From the NCBI GenBank assembly GCA_033239125.1, contig BSWB01000001.1:54033001-54097000 (forward strand): a DNA stretch of 64,000 nucleotides, given 5' to 3'. Under the pieces are notes generated by a model, which saw only the letters and a program-made list of their open reading frames with translations, made no database searches and was not told where the DNA came from. This document shows, piece by piece, positions 34,440 to 47,160 of the stretch. How positions within the stretch are numbered: position 1 is the stretch's first letter; each line of letters opens with the position of its first letter. The DNA is from Fagopyrum homotropicum. Lineage: Eukaryota > Streptophyta > Magnoliopsida > Caryophyllales > Polygonaceae. The position numbers and the translations under genes were made by a program.

Positions 34440-35774
34440 TTTGTATTATTATCCTATTCCTAATATTGGCAAAAAGTTTCTATATTTAAGTCGATTAGTT
34501 AAAGTAAAAGTGTAACTATTAAAATTTTTTTTATAAATTGTTAAAATTTAAATCATCCTACTTCGCATTGTGTAATCTACTTTAATAGATATGTATAATT
34601 TTTACAATTTAAAAAAAACCTAAAATAATGCTATTAAATTTTTTGAACATAGAAAATTGATATAAATTGTAGGGGAAGATACACAAATTGTTTTTTCAGA
34701 TATTTTTAAAATCAATATTGGTTATTGACCTCCTCCAAAATTATATGGAATCATAGGAGAAGAAAAAAAAAAGTCGGATATCAATAATTTTAAGTTGGTT
34801 TTCCAATTTAAGTTGTATAGGTTAAATGCAGCATATATAAGGGGTGTTATAATTTTTGTTTAAAAAATAAAACGATATATCTTGAAACAAAATATAGGAA
34901 TTGTTTTTACTGGAAAACATTAAAATAATAAGAATTGAATAATTTATATAGATTTTGATCAAAATATTTAATTTGTTAAAAAATATAGGAATTAAGATTT
35001 ATATAATTTTAAAGAATGGAAATTTATATTGATTTGATTTAGATATCTCACTTGTTAAAAAATAAAAAAAATTAATATTTAAATAATGGTTGTTTTGAAT
35101 TGTATTTTAAATATAGATTTTATAAATTTAAAATTTCAAGATTTGGAGATCAGATCTAAAATTCTTTAACTTTTTCTTTCTTCTATTCATGCCACGTTCT
35201 TTCTTTCTAACCTTTTTTTTCTTCTCTTCCTGCCACGTTCTTTCTTCCTCCTTCATCAGAAGATCAGAAGATCATCTCAAACTTTATCTCATTTCTTTCT
35301 TCCTCCTTCATCAGAAGATCAGAAGATCATCTCAAGCTTTATCTCATGTCTGATATGAAACTTTTTGTCTCCTTCATTAGAAGATCACACCACATCATGC
35401 CTTCATCATCATCTCATACTTCTCTTCAAGTCCTCTATTGATGTGAAACCTTCCTCCTTCAGTAAAAAAAATCATTTCAAGCTTCTCATCAGGTCTTATT
35501 GACATGATATAGAAGTAGAAATATCTCGATTAACATAGATAAATGAGTGCTTGTAAAATCAAAATCTCCATTGAAGAAATAAATTTACAAACCGTCATAG
35601 AAAATATTAAAAAAAAAAAAGAAAAACACTTTGCTTTCCTTATAGCTACCAAAGTGTGATCTTTCTTCCCCCATCTAATAAGTAACAGAAACAAAATCAC
35701 TGGAACTAGCAAACGGAAGAAACAAGCAACTCATATTCTACTTTCTCTCTAAACTCCGTCCCTTGTAATCAATC
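34440..35774 (+). promoter_or_regulatory. upstream region of NIA
   Basis: AT-rich; no canonical TATA box is visible in the 250 bp before the start codon. A pyrimidine-rich stretch TTTCTCTCTAAACTCCGTCC precedes the ATG and may be the 5' untranslated region. A 55-bp direct repeat lies at 35238-35347, with weaker copies to about 35500. The nearest transposon end (Helitron, 34439) is about 1.3 kb from the start codon. Confidence 0.5.
35238..35347 (+). repeat. 55-bp direct repeat upstream of NIA
   Basis: Two nearly identical units built on TTCTTTCTTCCTCCTTCATC and AGAAGATCAGAAGATCATCT. Decayed versions (CTCCTTCATTAGAAGATCAC and CTTCCTCCTTCAGT) follow. Confidence 0.88.
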
Positions 35775-38700
35775 ATGGCAACCTCTCTTTACAACCGTCA
35801 GTTCCGTCTCCAAAGCGGCAGGAATAGCTCCATCCAGCAAACCGACTCACCGAGTCGCGAGATCAAACCGTCAGTTCCGTCTAACTACCCCTCCAGCAAC
35901 GAAGAAGACGAGCAGTTGGATTGGACCGACGCCATCAAACGGGCCAACATCGAATTGGAGCCGCCCATCCGCGATGCAGGAACTGCTGATCAATGGATAG
36001 AGCGAAATCCTGGGTTGATTCGTTTAACGGGAAGGCACCCGTTTAACTCGGAACCCCCTCTCACCCGTTTGATGCAATCCGGGTTCATCACACCCGCTGC
36101 GATCCACTTCGTCAGGAACCATGGCGTTGTCCCGCGTGGTAGTTGGCAGGATTGGAGCGTCGAAGTAACGGGCTTAGTCCGCCGACCCAAGAAATTTACG
36201 ATGGATGAACTGGTCTCGGAGTTCACTTCACAGGAGTTTCCAGTGACGCTTGTGTGCGCCGGCAACCGGAGGAAAGAACAGAACATGACGAAGCAAACAA
36301 TAGGTTTCAACTGGGGGCCGGGGGCTATCTCCACGTCCGTGTGGCGCGGGATTCCCCTCCGTGAAGTCCTCTTACGGTGTGGGATAATTATGGGCACTTC
36401 CATGAACGTTTGCTTTGAGGGCGCCGAGGATCTTCCTGGAGGCGGTGGATCCAAATACGGCACCAGCGTTAGAGCGGGAATCGCCATGGACCCAGCGAGG
36501 GATATTATTATTGCGTACATGCAGAACGGTGAGATGTTGTCGCCGGACCATGGTTTTCCCGTGAGGATGATTATACCGGGTTTTATCGGTGGACGGATGG
36601 TGAAGTGGTTGAAGAGGATCGTGGTTAGCACCGAAGAGTCGGACAGTTACTACCATTATAAAGACAATCGCGTTCTTCCCTCCCACGTCGACGCCGAATT
36701 AGCCGACGCTGAAGGTAAAATCTCAATCATTCCATTTAATTTAATGATTGAGATTAAGTCTTTTTTATTTGTACAGCTTGGTGGTACAAACCAGAATACA
36801 TAATAAACGAGTTGAACATAAACTCGGTGATAACCCGCCCATCCCACCAGGATATTTTGATGATAAACTCATCGACCGCCCAGAAGCCCTACACCCTGGG
36901 CGGATATGCATACTCTGGTGAATATTTCTCTCATTTGAAGTCATATTTATCTTGATTTAATGCCATTAAGTTTTTGGGTATCGATGCAAAGTAATTTAAT
37001 TTTGATTGTGGTACTTGTGCATAGGACACAAGTACCTATTTCATGTCAATAAATGAACATATTGTCTCATATGTTGAGGATTAAAAAAAATTAAAACCCT
37101 TGCCACCTATAAAAGTCGCCTTATTTGAGTTCGCCCAAGGGTCAGGGTCAGGGTCAGGGTCAGGGTCGGCCAAAAAATAAGAGGAGCTTACCCTAAATGG
37201 TTCATCACACACGTGTCAACACAACACTTCCTCTCATATGTATTCTATGACCCATGTTTATACATAACTAGCTTAGTTTGCCTATATATATAATTATAAT
37301 ATAATTTGCAATGACATTAATATATATTTTTAATTATTTATGTTTTCAAAAAAATAAAGTATAATTCAAATTAAATACAAGTTGTAATTAAATTGGAAGC
37401 AGGATCCAACATAAATAAATGTAATATAATCTAAATACAAGGTTTAATTATGATGGAAGAAAAATCTGTTCTGAATACAAGTTGTTTAAGTTTCTGAAAA
37501 TTAGAAGAAAAATGTTTTTACAAAAAAATTATTTAATCTTTATTTACTTATTAGCTAACAAAAGGAGTTAGTAAATGGTTAATTGATCGGTCGTTTTAGT
37601 GTAATCTAAATGCAATTTGGGTATTTGATTTACAAATATCTGATGATAAGTATATATGGAAAATAAAATATTAACTTTATTAATGATTTAATTATAATAG
37701 AGGTCATAATTGTAATTATAAAAGATATAAGTAGAAACAATTTGAATTAGTTTTGAAAAGAAAAAAAGCAAAAAGAATTCGATGGCAATCTTGTTTTTAT
37801 GCAGGAGGGGGAAGGAAAGTGACACGAGTAGAGGTAACCTTAGATGAGGGAGAGACATGGGCGGCGGCTGAGTTGGAGCACCAGGAGAAGCCAAACAAGT
37901 ACGGAAAGTACTGGTGTTGGTGCTTCTGGTCCTTAGAGGTGGAGGTCCTCCATCTCCTTGAAGCTAGCAACATTGGTGTGAGAGCATGGGACGAAAGTCT
38001 TAACATTCAACCGGAAAAGCTCATTTGGAATGTTATGGTGAGTGTTTTGATTGATTTAAAGAAAAGGAAATTGAATGAATTAATGAATGAATGAATGAAT
38101 GAATGAATGAATGGATCAGGGGATGATGAACAACTGCTGGTTCAAAGTGAAAACCAACGTATGCAAGGGGCCCGAGGAAGGGGAAATAGGGATCGTGTTC
38201 GAGCACCCAACCCAGCCTGGGAATAAGGCCGGAGGATGGATGGCCAAGGAGCGCTACCTCGAGTACTCAATGGAGGTGGCCCCGACCATGAAGAAGAGCC
38301 TCTCATCCCCTTTTATGAACAATGCCGCCACCAAGTACCCGCTTTCTGAGGTCAAGAACCACAACACTGCTGACTCATGTTGGATCGTCGTCCACGGCTA
38401 CGTCTACGATTGCACCCGCTTCCTTAATGACCACCCTGGCGGCTCCGACTCCATCCTCATCAATGCTGGCTCCGATTGCACCGAGGAGTTCGACACTATC
38501 CACTCCGACAAGGCCAAGAAGCTTATTCAGAAATACCGTATTGGCGAGCTGACTTGGTCCTCGGAAAATGAGGCTGGTTATGCGTTGAAGAAGATCCCCT
38601 GCAGGCTCATCGAGAAGGTGTCGCTCTCACATGACGTCAGGAGGTTCAGGTTGGCGCTGCCATCAGGGGATCTGACATTGGGACTCCCCGTGGGGAAGCA

Positions 38701-39361
38701 CGTCTTATTGTGCGATACCATAGAGGGGAAGTTGTGCATGAGAGCCTACACCCCAACCACCACCAATGAGGATGGGGGCTACTTTGACTTGGTGGTCAAG
38801 GTCTACTTCAAAGGGGAACACCCCGAGTATCCCAGCGGAGGTCTCATGTCGCAGCACCTTGACTCGCTTCCGCTGGGGTCCACTGTCAAGGTCAAGGGCC
38901 CACTCGGCCACATCGAGTACTCAGGCCGTGGCCGCTTCTCGGCTCACGGAAAACATCCCACCGCCTCCAGGCTCGCCATGATCGCCGGCGGGACCGGGAT
39001 CACCCCTATCTACCAGGTCATGCAGTCCGTCCTCAGTGACCCAGCCGACCAGACCGTAATGTATCTGGTTTACGCAAACCGGACGGAGGACGACATCATT
39101 ATGCGGGAGGAGCTGGACGGGTGGGCCCAGGATCACCCCGACCGGGTCAATGTTTGGTACGTCGTCCAAGAGTCCGTCAGGGTTGGTTGGAAGTACGACA
39201 TCGGGCTCATCACCGAGTCTGTCCTTAGAGAGCACGTGCCCAGTGGGTCTCATGACACTTTGGCCCTGGCTTGTGGGCCTCCGCCGATGATCCAATTTGC
39301 CGTCATACCTAACCTCAAGAAGATGGGCTATGATATCAACAACGACCTCCTCGTGTTTTAA
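35775..39361 (+). CDS. NIA: assimilatory nitrate reductase [NAD(P)H], four exons
   Basis: Reduces nitrate to nitrite in the cytosol, the first step of nitrate assimilation. Exons by reading frame and GT/AG sites: 35775-36714, 36777-36917, 37805-38037, 38120-39361, giving 851 residues; the three-intron layout is usual for plant NIA genes. Domains: molybdenum-cofactor part with VTLVCAGNRRKEQNM (cofactor Cys161); dimer interface to about residue 480; hinge 1 with K-S-L-S-S-P, the 14-3-3 phosphosite form (Ser500); cytochrome b5 with HPGG (His543) and the second haem His566; FAD domain with RAYTPTT (about 646); NAD(P)H domain with GGTGITP (about 728) and CGPPPMIQF (about 823); C-terminus LLVF. All key residues are present. 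It is shorter than usual (about 880-917) at the N-terminus and in hinge 2. No frame defect is seen, so it is probably functional. Confidence 0.97.
36715..36776 (+). other. NIA intron 1 (62 bp)
   Basis: GTAAAATC...TTTGTACAG, phase 1, very short and AT-rich. Reading through it adds stops soon after, so it must be removed for the protein to continue. Confidence 0.92.
36918..37804 (+). other. NIA intron 2 (887 bp)
   Basis: GTGAATAT...TTTTTATGCAG, phase 1. It contains a short GGGTCA hexamer repeat (37137-37168) and otherwise AT-rich sequence with no gene. Confidence 0.9.
37137..37168 (+). repeat. GGGTCA hexamer repeat
   Basis: About five units of AGGGTC inside NIA intron 2. Not the plant telomere repeat (TTTAGGG). 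Confidence 0.9.
38038..38119 (+). other. NIA intron 3 (82 bp) with GAAT microsatellite
   Basis: GTGAGTGT...GGATCAG, phase 0. A GAAT repeat (about 38072-38112) fills the second half up to the acceptor, leaving no pyrimidine tract there. Confidence 0.9.
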
Positions 39362-39504
39362 TGCAACTTTCTTGGTTTGCTTGCTCCACACCCCTTTCTA
39401 CTTAACTATGTAAGTATCTCTCAAGTCCTAAGCTATCCTACTCTACTTGCTATCTAGTGATGTTTTGTAATATACTCTTGTTAAAAACACTTCTGAAAGT
39501 TCTA

Positions 39505-39510
39505 AATAAA
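39505..39510 (+). terminator. NIA polyadenylation signal
   Basis: AATAAA 144 bp after the stop codon, in TTCTAAATAAAAGACC. The sequence becomes strongly AT-rich just after. Confidence 0.6.
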
Positions 39511-39959
39511 AGACCCCCGCTTTTGTGTTTTTATTTTTTACTTTACCTTAACTGGAGTTCCAATAATTTTTAATTTTATTTTTTTTTTATTTTGCTCATT
39601 CATAATTTGTTGTTATCTACATATAAACACTAATATTGCATATAATTATACATAAAATTTAATATGCGGTATCATGAAACATTAAACATAAACTTACACA
39701 TGTTCAAAATCATTTTCCCATAAATGTATACCTGTAATTTTATCGTGCATGTACTCGATTATTCTACAATTAATTACCCACGAAAGTTAATATGCATTTT
39801 TTTACTGAAATCAATAGCGCAAATATATACATGTAAAATTTAATATGTGATTTTAACATTTGAGATTATATAACTACAAATAAAAGTACAAATATAAAAT
39901 AAAATCTTTATAAATACGTTTAATGTGTTGTTCACATAATTAAAACAACTTTGGTGATT

Positions 39960-40640
39960 TCAATCTTTTTGAAAACATATAATTCAATAATTAAACTTAT
40001 TGAATGTTGTTGGTTGTTAAAAAAAAAAAGAAGAGAAAACACAAGTTTCAATGTTTGAAGCGTTGAACAAATAATTTTGTTTTAATAGATGGGGTGTTGT
40101 TCACACCATTATAAATTTTTTTTTTAACATTTTAAACTCTTTTGACACACAAAATTCATTGATTAGATGTTTGGAATTTTGTTGATAAAAATACCTTTTA
40201 TTTGATGATAATATAATGTTGATAATAAAAAAAGGTTTAATTTGGTGTTTAATGTGTTGTTGATAACACAAATAACTTTTTGAGTGTTGTTGACAACACT
40301 AAAATTTTTATTCTAATATTTTAAGCTCTTTTGACAACACAACATTTAATGATTAAATGTTTGAAATGTTGTTGATGATAAATATATATTTTATTTAGTT
40401 ATAATAAAATATTGATGATAAAAAAAAAGTTTTATTTTGGTGTTTAATTGGTTGTTGACAACATAATTATATATGCTTTAATAGCCTGGGTCTTGTTGAT
40501 ATCACAAAAAATTAAACTCAAATGTTTGAAATGATATTGACAATATAAATACATCTTATTTGGCTATATAATAGTAATAGTGCTGACAATAAGAACACCT
40601 TTATGTTGGTGTTTAAGTTGTTGTTAATAACAAAATAAAA
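39960..40640 (+). repeat. degenerate tandem repeat, unit about 185 bp
   Basis: Three to four diverged units, each with TGGTGTTTAATGTGTTGTTG-like sequence, a TTTTAAACTCTTTTGACA stretch and GATTAAATGTTTGAAATGTT. The inverted motif GTTGTTGACAACAC recurs. No coding. From 39521 to 39959 I see only AT-rich sequence. Confidence 0.7.
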
Positions 40641-40645
40641 CTATT

Positions 40646-41403
40646 TCCTATACTAAAGTATATGTAATAACACTTACGTTTTGCCTACTTGTTGCGCTGA
40701 TGATTAAAGCTAAAAAATAATTTAGTAAAAAAAATCTCTTGAGGTCATATTTTACTTCAATTATCATTAAAACTTCTATTATTATTAGATTTGAACATTT
40801 TAATTACTCTCTCATTTAATTCTAATTTAATTTTATATATAAAATAATTATTGTTCACTTGTCATTTTTTTTAAAAATTCTAACCTATAGAATTTAATAT
40901 CAACCCCTAATAAAATTAATTTTATATACTCTTATATATATCGGCTTCCTTTTATTTATTTTAATCCTTGTGTAAAATTTTTAAATATTTTTGTAGAATT
41001 AATTATGATTTAAAAAATAGAGATATTTTAAAAAATATTTCCATCCTTACATAAAATAAAAGACTTATTAAATTACTTATTTTATTATTAAATATTGTTC
41101 AACCCTTATGTAATCATCTATATATACCTTACTTTATTTTTTATCGCAACTTTTATTAAAATTATATAATACTTCCACTGTGATTCCTTTTTTAAAAACA
41201 TTTAAAACAACTTCTATTAAATCACCTTAGATTTTAATTTTGTTGTATCCACAAATTTTATTTAAATTAGATATTATGTCTACATTTTATGTATTTTTGA
41301 GTATTTATAAAATTCAAATATACAAACTTTAATTTAAAACTTTTTTACAGTAAGAAACTGTTTATATTAGATCAAACAGTACAAGGTACGGTAATTCAAC
41401 TAG
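40646..41403 (+). mobile_element. probable decayed Helitron
   Basis: The 3' end resembles the Helitron ends upstream of NIA: CAGTAC-AAG-GTACGG, TAATTCAACTAG, then T. The 5' end is a guess from TCCTATACTAAAGTATATG. AT-rich, no coding. Confidence 0.5.
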
Positions 41404-42073
41404 TATCTTTTTGTAACACCCCAAATTCATAGGACTCGGAGTGCTACGGTGATGTGATCCCCACCGGAGAAGAAATCATCGTCAATATGCCGGAACCAAT
41501 CATTTTGCCACCAACCGTCCAAGTCAAAACTCATCCGGCACCTATCGAAATCAATACTTATGTGTAGGAGGTCATGCCTAAAATGAGCCAAAACCTATTG
41601 AAATCAAACCGAAATGCTTGCTCCGAGCATGCCTAATGCAAGCCAACTTTCACTCTCTCCGGCTAAGCTGTCAGGTTTGCGCACCCTCAGTTAAACGCCT
41701 ATAACTGAGGCAATTCTTGGAACTAAAATACCCATTAGTACTACTTTGAAAAGTATTTTCAATATCTACAACTTTCTAGTTTACACAAAGTCGAGATTCC
41801 AACAGAAAGAGGGTGAAAGTGACCCTACATTACAGCAACTACGGTACTTGTATGGATTGATGGGCAAGATCATACATGGAGGCATGAAAGATGGTTATAC
41901 AAAACATATGCAGGTCCAACCAATACATATTTCATGCAGCATACCATGCTCATATTATATTCATATATTATGCACGAATTTATGTATTAATCATGTGAAG
42001 GTCAACAAGTCAACATTCAATCAAACATTGAAGGCATCTTCACACACACACTTTGAATGGAGGCCAAGTTAGT
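41404..42073 (+). other. retroelement debris
   Basis: Starts with TGTAACACCCCAAATTC, a short match to the beginning of the 982-3102 LTR. The part 41580-41960 is similar to 57200-57540 in the same orientation (TCTACAACT, AGATTCCAA, CATGGAGG blocks). No intact ORF; the class is unknown. Confidence 0.55.
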
Positions 42074-42945
42074 TGATAGCATGTATTATAGTCTATATTT
42101 TGGGATTGGTTTGGACGTTTTATCTTCATAAATCTGCATGTATGGATGTATATTCTTGATCATTATGTTGTTTTGTTTACCTTTGCAAGAATCGAGGTCT
42201 ATACCTTGTTTTGTTGTAATTGTAGGGAAAATAACACGTTTTGGAGCGATATGGAGCTAATGGAGCTAAATAGTCATTGGAGCTACATTATGGAGCATTG
42301 AGGAGCTACAAGAAAGGCTTAGGAACCATAGAAGTTGGACAAAAGATTGATTTTGGATCAGACTTGAGAGATTTACACGTAGCTGAGGATCATCTCGACT
42401 ATGATTGTAGTGTCACCTCGACTGAGGTGATCTTTTCGCTGGGCTGGACCGAGGCGAACGGCCCACAACCCATAAGATCTTTTATTCTTGGCTGAAGATA
42501 TTTTATTTTTGGCAAGTGATTCTCCTATATATTGGGATGAATTTTCTGGATGGAAGCATGTCTTAGATTTGGAAGTTGAAGGAAGTTGGTTAGTTTGGAA
42601 GATTGAAGATATTCCAATGAAGGAAGGAAGTTGGCTTGGAAGATAAAGTTGAAGGCTTTGATGGAAGTTGTATGGTTTACTTAGATTATTTGATTGTTGT
42701 CTTTTGATTTGTGATTGAGGAACACAGTTTGCTTGTTTGATTGATTGTTTGATTGAGTTATTGAGACCTTTGTGTTAAGGTTTTCTTGTTTGAATATTGA
42801 TTCCCTTTTCATATATTTGATTATTGTTATAATGATGATTATTGGCTCAGTTCTTTGTGCAATTCTAGGGTGATTGGCTGAAAGTTGTGGGAAAGACGAT
42901 GAAAGAATGAGCCTTTGTCCTAGTTGACCCTGAAAGCTCGAGCCT

Positions 42946-44636
42946 TGTTAGCATGAAATATGGCGATATTCTAGGCACTTTTTCTAGTCGTTTTTCATCC
43001 ATTATAGTGTTCATTGATAAAGCATTGAAGCAATTGTTAGCTGGTTTATCTACATTGTCGATATAGAGGTCTACATAAGCATTTGTGTTGATTATAGGTG
43101 AATAAGAGCTAAAACCGAACCAATTGAGAGAGGAAGGAGATAATTTGAGCACATCCAAGGATTGAAGACACATCAAAGAAGCCAAGGGAGATGCTAGGAT
43201 GTGGAATGGCACGACACAAAGGAAACTACAAGCAATTTACACTTCCACGCTCTAAAATACGGTCGTAGAGAAGTCCACGCCCAAAACCACGGCCGTGGAT
43301 CTTGGCAACATGAACGTGGAGCATTCCAGAGAGTTACACGGTATAAAGTACGGTCGTGGAAATTGTGAAGAGCCGTAATCCACTTCCACGCTCTAAACCA
43401 CGGCCGTGGAACTCCATGAAACCGTGATTTAGGCAATCTTTTGACGAATAAAATATTGACATATCATTTACGTATATGGGCCGGACGGTTATTTTATCCT
43501 TCCCTATAAAAGGGCTGAAGGAGGAAGAATTCAGCACCTTCGCTTACGCTCGCTTACATGTGCCCAGGGTTTCATTGGACGTGCGGGAGAGTTTGCATTT
43601 TGCAACGGAGATCTACGAAGGCTTGAAGATTTGGAAGTTGTGTGTGGCGGAAGTTGCGCCTTTTATTCCTAGGTTTGATTAGAAGACGGATTGACATCCC
43701 GTTCTTCGTTCTTATCAAGGATTGTTATTGGTTTGTGTTTATTCCAAATCTGATATACATTATTACCCTTGTTCGTGGATTTGAGATTGATTTGAGATTT
43801 ATTGAAGGTTTTCGAAGGTTCTCATCTTTCATTCTTCTTAATCTTGAATTTGATATTATAATGACTGTTATTGGCTAAAACCCTTTAGCAATTCTAAGGT
43901 GAAGGGTTGATAGTTGTGGCTTAGATGATGATAGATCGATCGTAAATAGATTGGACCCTGAGAGTTAGAGAGATTCACCGACGAACCAAAATCACGGTCT
44001 GTTCTTGAGATTCCACGGCCGTGGAATTCAAGATATGCCCGTAATTTGTAGCAGGTTACGAACTTTGCTTTTACTTTGATCCAAAGTTAAAGATTAGCTT
44101 TAACTTAGTCTTGGCTTGCCTTTTCTAGGTAGTAGTGAAGCCTCAACAACCTCTACTTCGATTTCGAGTGTCACAACCTAAATCGGTTTAGTTAGTCTTG
44201 ATCCTTGGGTTACAAGTTTGGGTATTTGAGATCAATTCTTACCTTTATATCCTTTCTATACTGAAGCCTCAACAACCTTTATAGGGAGTGTCCTTAGATA
44301 AGTCATATAAAGCCTTGGAACTTCACCGTACATTGCTTTACCTTAGCATACCTTTGCAACTCTTAACTTTGTCCTTAGTTCTTTAGTATATCTTGAATCG
44401 ATTGCCACACTTAGATACTTGGATCTTTAGGGTTGCTGTTTTCCCAATATATTTGCAAAGCTCATACATTTACTTGCTTGACAATTTACAAACTGAATTT
44501 GTTCCCCCCAAATCCCTGTGTTCGATACTCTGAAATTCTTGCTTAACTACGTCGATCCATACACTGCGGGTTCGCTTGCTTGATTTCTAGTTTTATAAAT
44601 TTAAAACTTATTTGCATGCACGCTAAGTGGCGAACA
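42946..44636 (+). mobile_element. solo LTR of the element-C type
   Basis: TGTTAGCATG...GTGGCGAACA, 1691 bp, with the 5-bp duplication AGCCT at 42941-42945 and 44637-44641. It is the inverse of the element C LTR (58590-60273). Modules: a cluster at 43245-43425 with perfect CCACGGCCGTGG at 43287-43298 and 43398-43409, and 43985-44045 with one at 44013-44024. The latter is a ~60-bp inverted repeat with matching TCTTGA/TCAAGA spacers. Confidence 0.93.
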
Positions 44637-45281
44637 AGCCTTACCTTAACCGAACCTCACCTCGGTCAGTTTGTAGAACATCTCGATCGAGATGGAACAT
44701 GAACTGAACGAGACATTTCTTTTCTTGATCCTTATCTGAGTTGAGGTTTTAGTTTGCCAAATTCTATCCTTGTTATACCTTTCGTGTCCCATACGCAATC
44801 CTAGGATGAGACTTACCCGGTGATTCCTTTGCTTGTATACCCAAGATCATGAGTGTAGGTAGTAAATATTTATCCTTTATTAGGGTTTGAGTGTGCCTTC
44901 ATCCCATCTTTGAGAGTTAGTCTGAGACTTACCCGGTAAAGGTTAGTTCTATTCCCTTGGTTGATGTGTTGGTTTGAGATTAAAATTCATATCCTTAGTA
45001 CCTTGAGACTTACCCGGTGATCTATTCCCACCTTAGAAACACCTTCCCTTTGCAAACCTCAGCTTTGTCCACCTTATCTTTTGAGATCTTGAGTCGGAAC
45101 TACAACTGGATGCTTTGACCTCTAGAGTCAGCATTTTCTTTATTTGATTATTACATCAACTTTGATATCTTTGCTTTGTTGCTTGTTCTTGATTGACAAC
45201 CTGAATTACTGTGCTTTGTTTCACCATAGTCCATGTGTTCGACCGTAGAGTATTTGTTGTTATTACAATTTATCCGTACAC

Positions 45282-47120
45282 TGTTACGCTCAAGATGTGA
45301 TACGCAATGGGTTTTAAATTTATACTCGTTATATTTCTCCTAACTCCTAGCGAACCCGCAGTGTACGGGACGTTTGTAGTAGGGATAGTATTCCGAGGTC
45401 GAACACAAAGACTAAGGTGAGATTGATTCGATTTATGATTAAGATTAGTGAAGATCTAGGTTAAGAAAAGAGAAGAAATAAAGAAATGAAAACTTCAATG
45501 TTTTTGGTTGGTTTTTAGGTGATCAATCAAGGGTCACAAATGATGCAAGGTAAACAATCAACTAAGCTAATGAATCAACACAAACAAACAAGCTAAACAC
45601 GAGATATTAATCAAGAGAGGAAAGCAGATTCTAGGGGTTGGAAGTTCCGGTTATGGCATAGGACTCAAGCTACCTAATCATTCCTTGGATTAACTATGAT
45701 ATGTTGGGATTTAGTGTTTCTAGATTGAGATCAATCACCGGATAGGTCTCATGGTCCACTAGTCCGTCCCTAAGGTCTCATCACCGGGTAAGTCTCTAAG
45801 AACCTAAGAGATGGAATTCTACACAAACCGGATTGTCACCTAGGGATCTAACCTATCCTCACCGGGTAAGTCTCGAAAGAGTTAGTCCTAAACAACTATC
45901 CTAGCACACTTAGTCCAATGGCGGCTTATGAGGCTCACCACTACCTAGGGTTTGTCATCTTTGAAATCTAAGAGTAAGAATCACCGGGTAAGTCTCTTCT
46001 AACACTTAGTTGCTAACACTAGGTCACCCTAGGGTAGATTTAACTCAACAAACACTTAGGGTTTCAACATTCTAACAATCCAAGGCTAGATCCATCGAAC
46101 CAGGGAGAATCACGGTTTGTTCTATCAATTCCACGGCCGTGGTTTGACATGAACAATCCGTGGACTTCAACAGAGGCTACGTCCAAGTAAGTGAGTCATC
46201 CAAGGGCTAATCTAAGTCCATCCTATCATAGTCCTAGCCATAACCATTCTTTCCTTACCCTAGAATCACATCTATTTAGCCTACAACATTCATCATAGCA
46301 ATCAAAATCATCAAACATAAAATCATGGCTTCCATTTGCAAGATAATGAAGAGAAAGAGATGAACAAGTGAAGTGAACAAAACCAAGCTGAAAATGGAAT
46401 TAGAATGACTCACAATCCTTCTTAAAGAAGGTTTAAATGGTTCATACAACTCTAGAAATCGATTCCGAAATTCTTCACTACAAAGCTATCCAAGTCTATC
46501 AATGATGTGTTCTTCTTCTTCTCTCTAATGGATCTCTTCTCCAATGGTGGCTTCCTTCTACCTCCTCCTTCCAAGAATCTTCTTGTTGAGAGTATTGTTG
46601 TGTGTGTAGAGTGATGGGAGAATCCCCAATTGAAAGATGCTAGATGGAAGATGCCTTCTCAGCCAATGCAGGACCACTTTTATAATACAACTTTGCAAGA
46701 GCTGGCCAAGAGATCGTGGCACAACTGTCACGAAAACCTGGCAAAATCCACGGATGGTTCCACGGCCGTGGACCTCCAGTGAACCGTGGTTTGGACCTTC
46801 AGCTTTGCCTTTGATCATTAAGCTTTGATTTGGTGCATGGCTTGTGTTGGCAAGGTTCCATGAGTCCTCATTAGCCTCTAGCTTGCATCCTAATGAGTCC
46901 GAGGGTGTGTCATCTTGATGAACGATCCTCAAACGTATCGATTTAGCTCCTAAATCTCCCAAAATACCTACAAAGCAATGCACAAGTCCGTGTAGACGTC
47001 TATCTCGACAAAATACGTGAATTGAGTGCAAACGTTGTGAACTAGTGCTAAACCATGCATGAATGAGTGACAAATCTATCTAAATGATAACCTAAACCTA
47101 AGCCATAAATCGTGTTATCA
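45282..47120 (-). repeat. 3' LTR of element B
   Basis: 1839 bp. Four copies of the ACCGGGTAAGTCTC motif (about 45738 as a variant, 45782, 45858, 45982). Modules at 46108-46172 (CCACGGCCGTGG at 46131-46142) and 46746-46796 (46760-46771). A 171-codon open stretch on the minus strand (46558-47073) is shared with the other LTR; I do not regard it as a gene. Confidence 0.96.
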
Positions 47121-47160
47121 AAAATACCCCATACTTAAGGTTTGCTCGTCCCCGAGCAAA
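47121..47160 (-). other. 3' polypurine tract and adjacent hairpin, element B
   Basis: In sense orientation AAGTATGGGGTATTTT directly precedes the 3' LTR, in the position of the polypurine tract. Just upstream is a perfect 8-bp hairpin, on the plus strand TTTGCTCG-TCCC-CGAGCAAA (47141-47160), with a GGGA loop in sense. Element C has the same arrangement with paired base changes. Confidence 0.8.

Noticed and set aside
35990..36686. Minus-strand open frames opposite NIA exon 1, and 38705-39391 opposite exon 4
   Set aside because: Antisense shadows of GC-rich exons without recognisable domains.
37137..37168. Telomere-like repeat
   Set aside because: The unit GGGTCA is not the plant telomere unit and is only five copies inside an intron.
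41413..41450. A second full LTR of the 982-3102 family
   Set aside because: Only the first ~35 bp match; the rest is different sequence.
46558..47073. 171-codon open frame on the sense strand of the element B LTR, also at 55936-56451
   Set aside because: The two LTRs are about 99% identical, so a shared frame is expected. The related solo LTR 7678-9464 keeps it only partly open, and no domain is recognisable.
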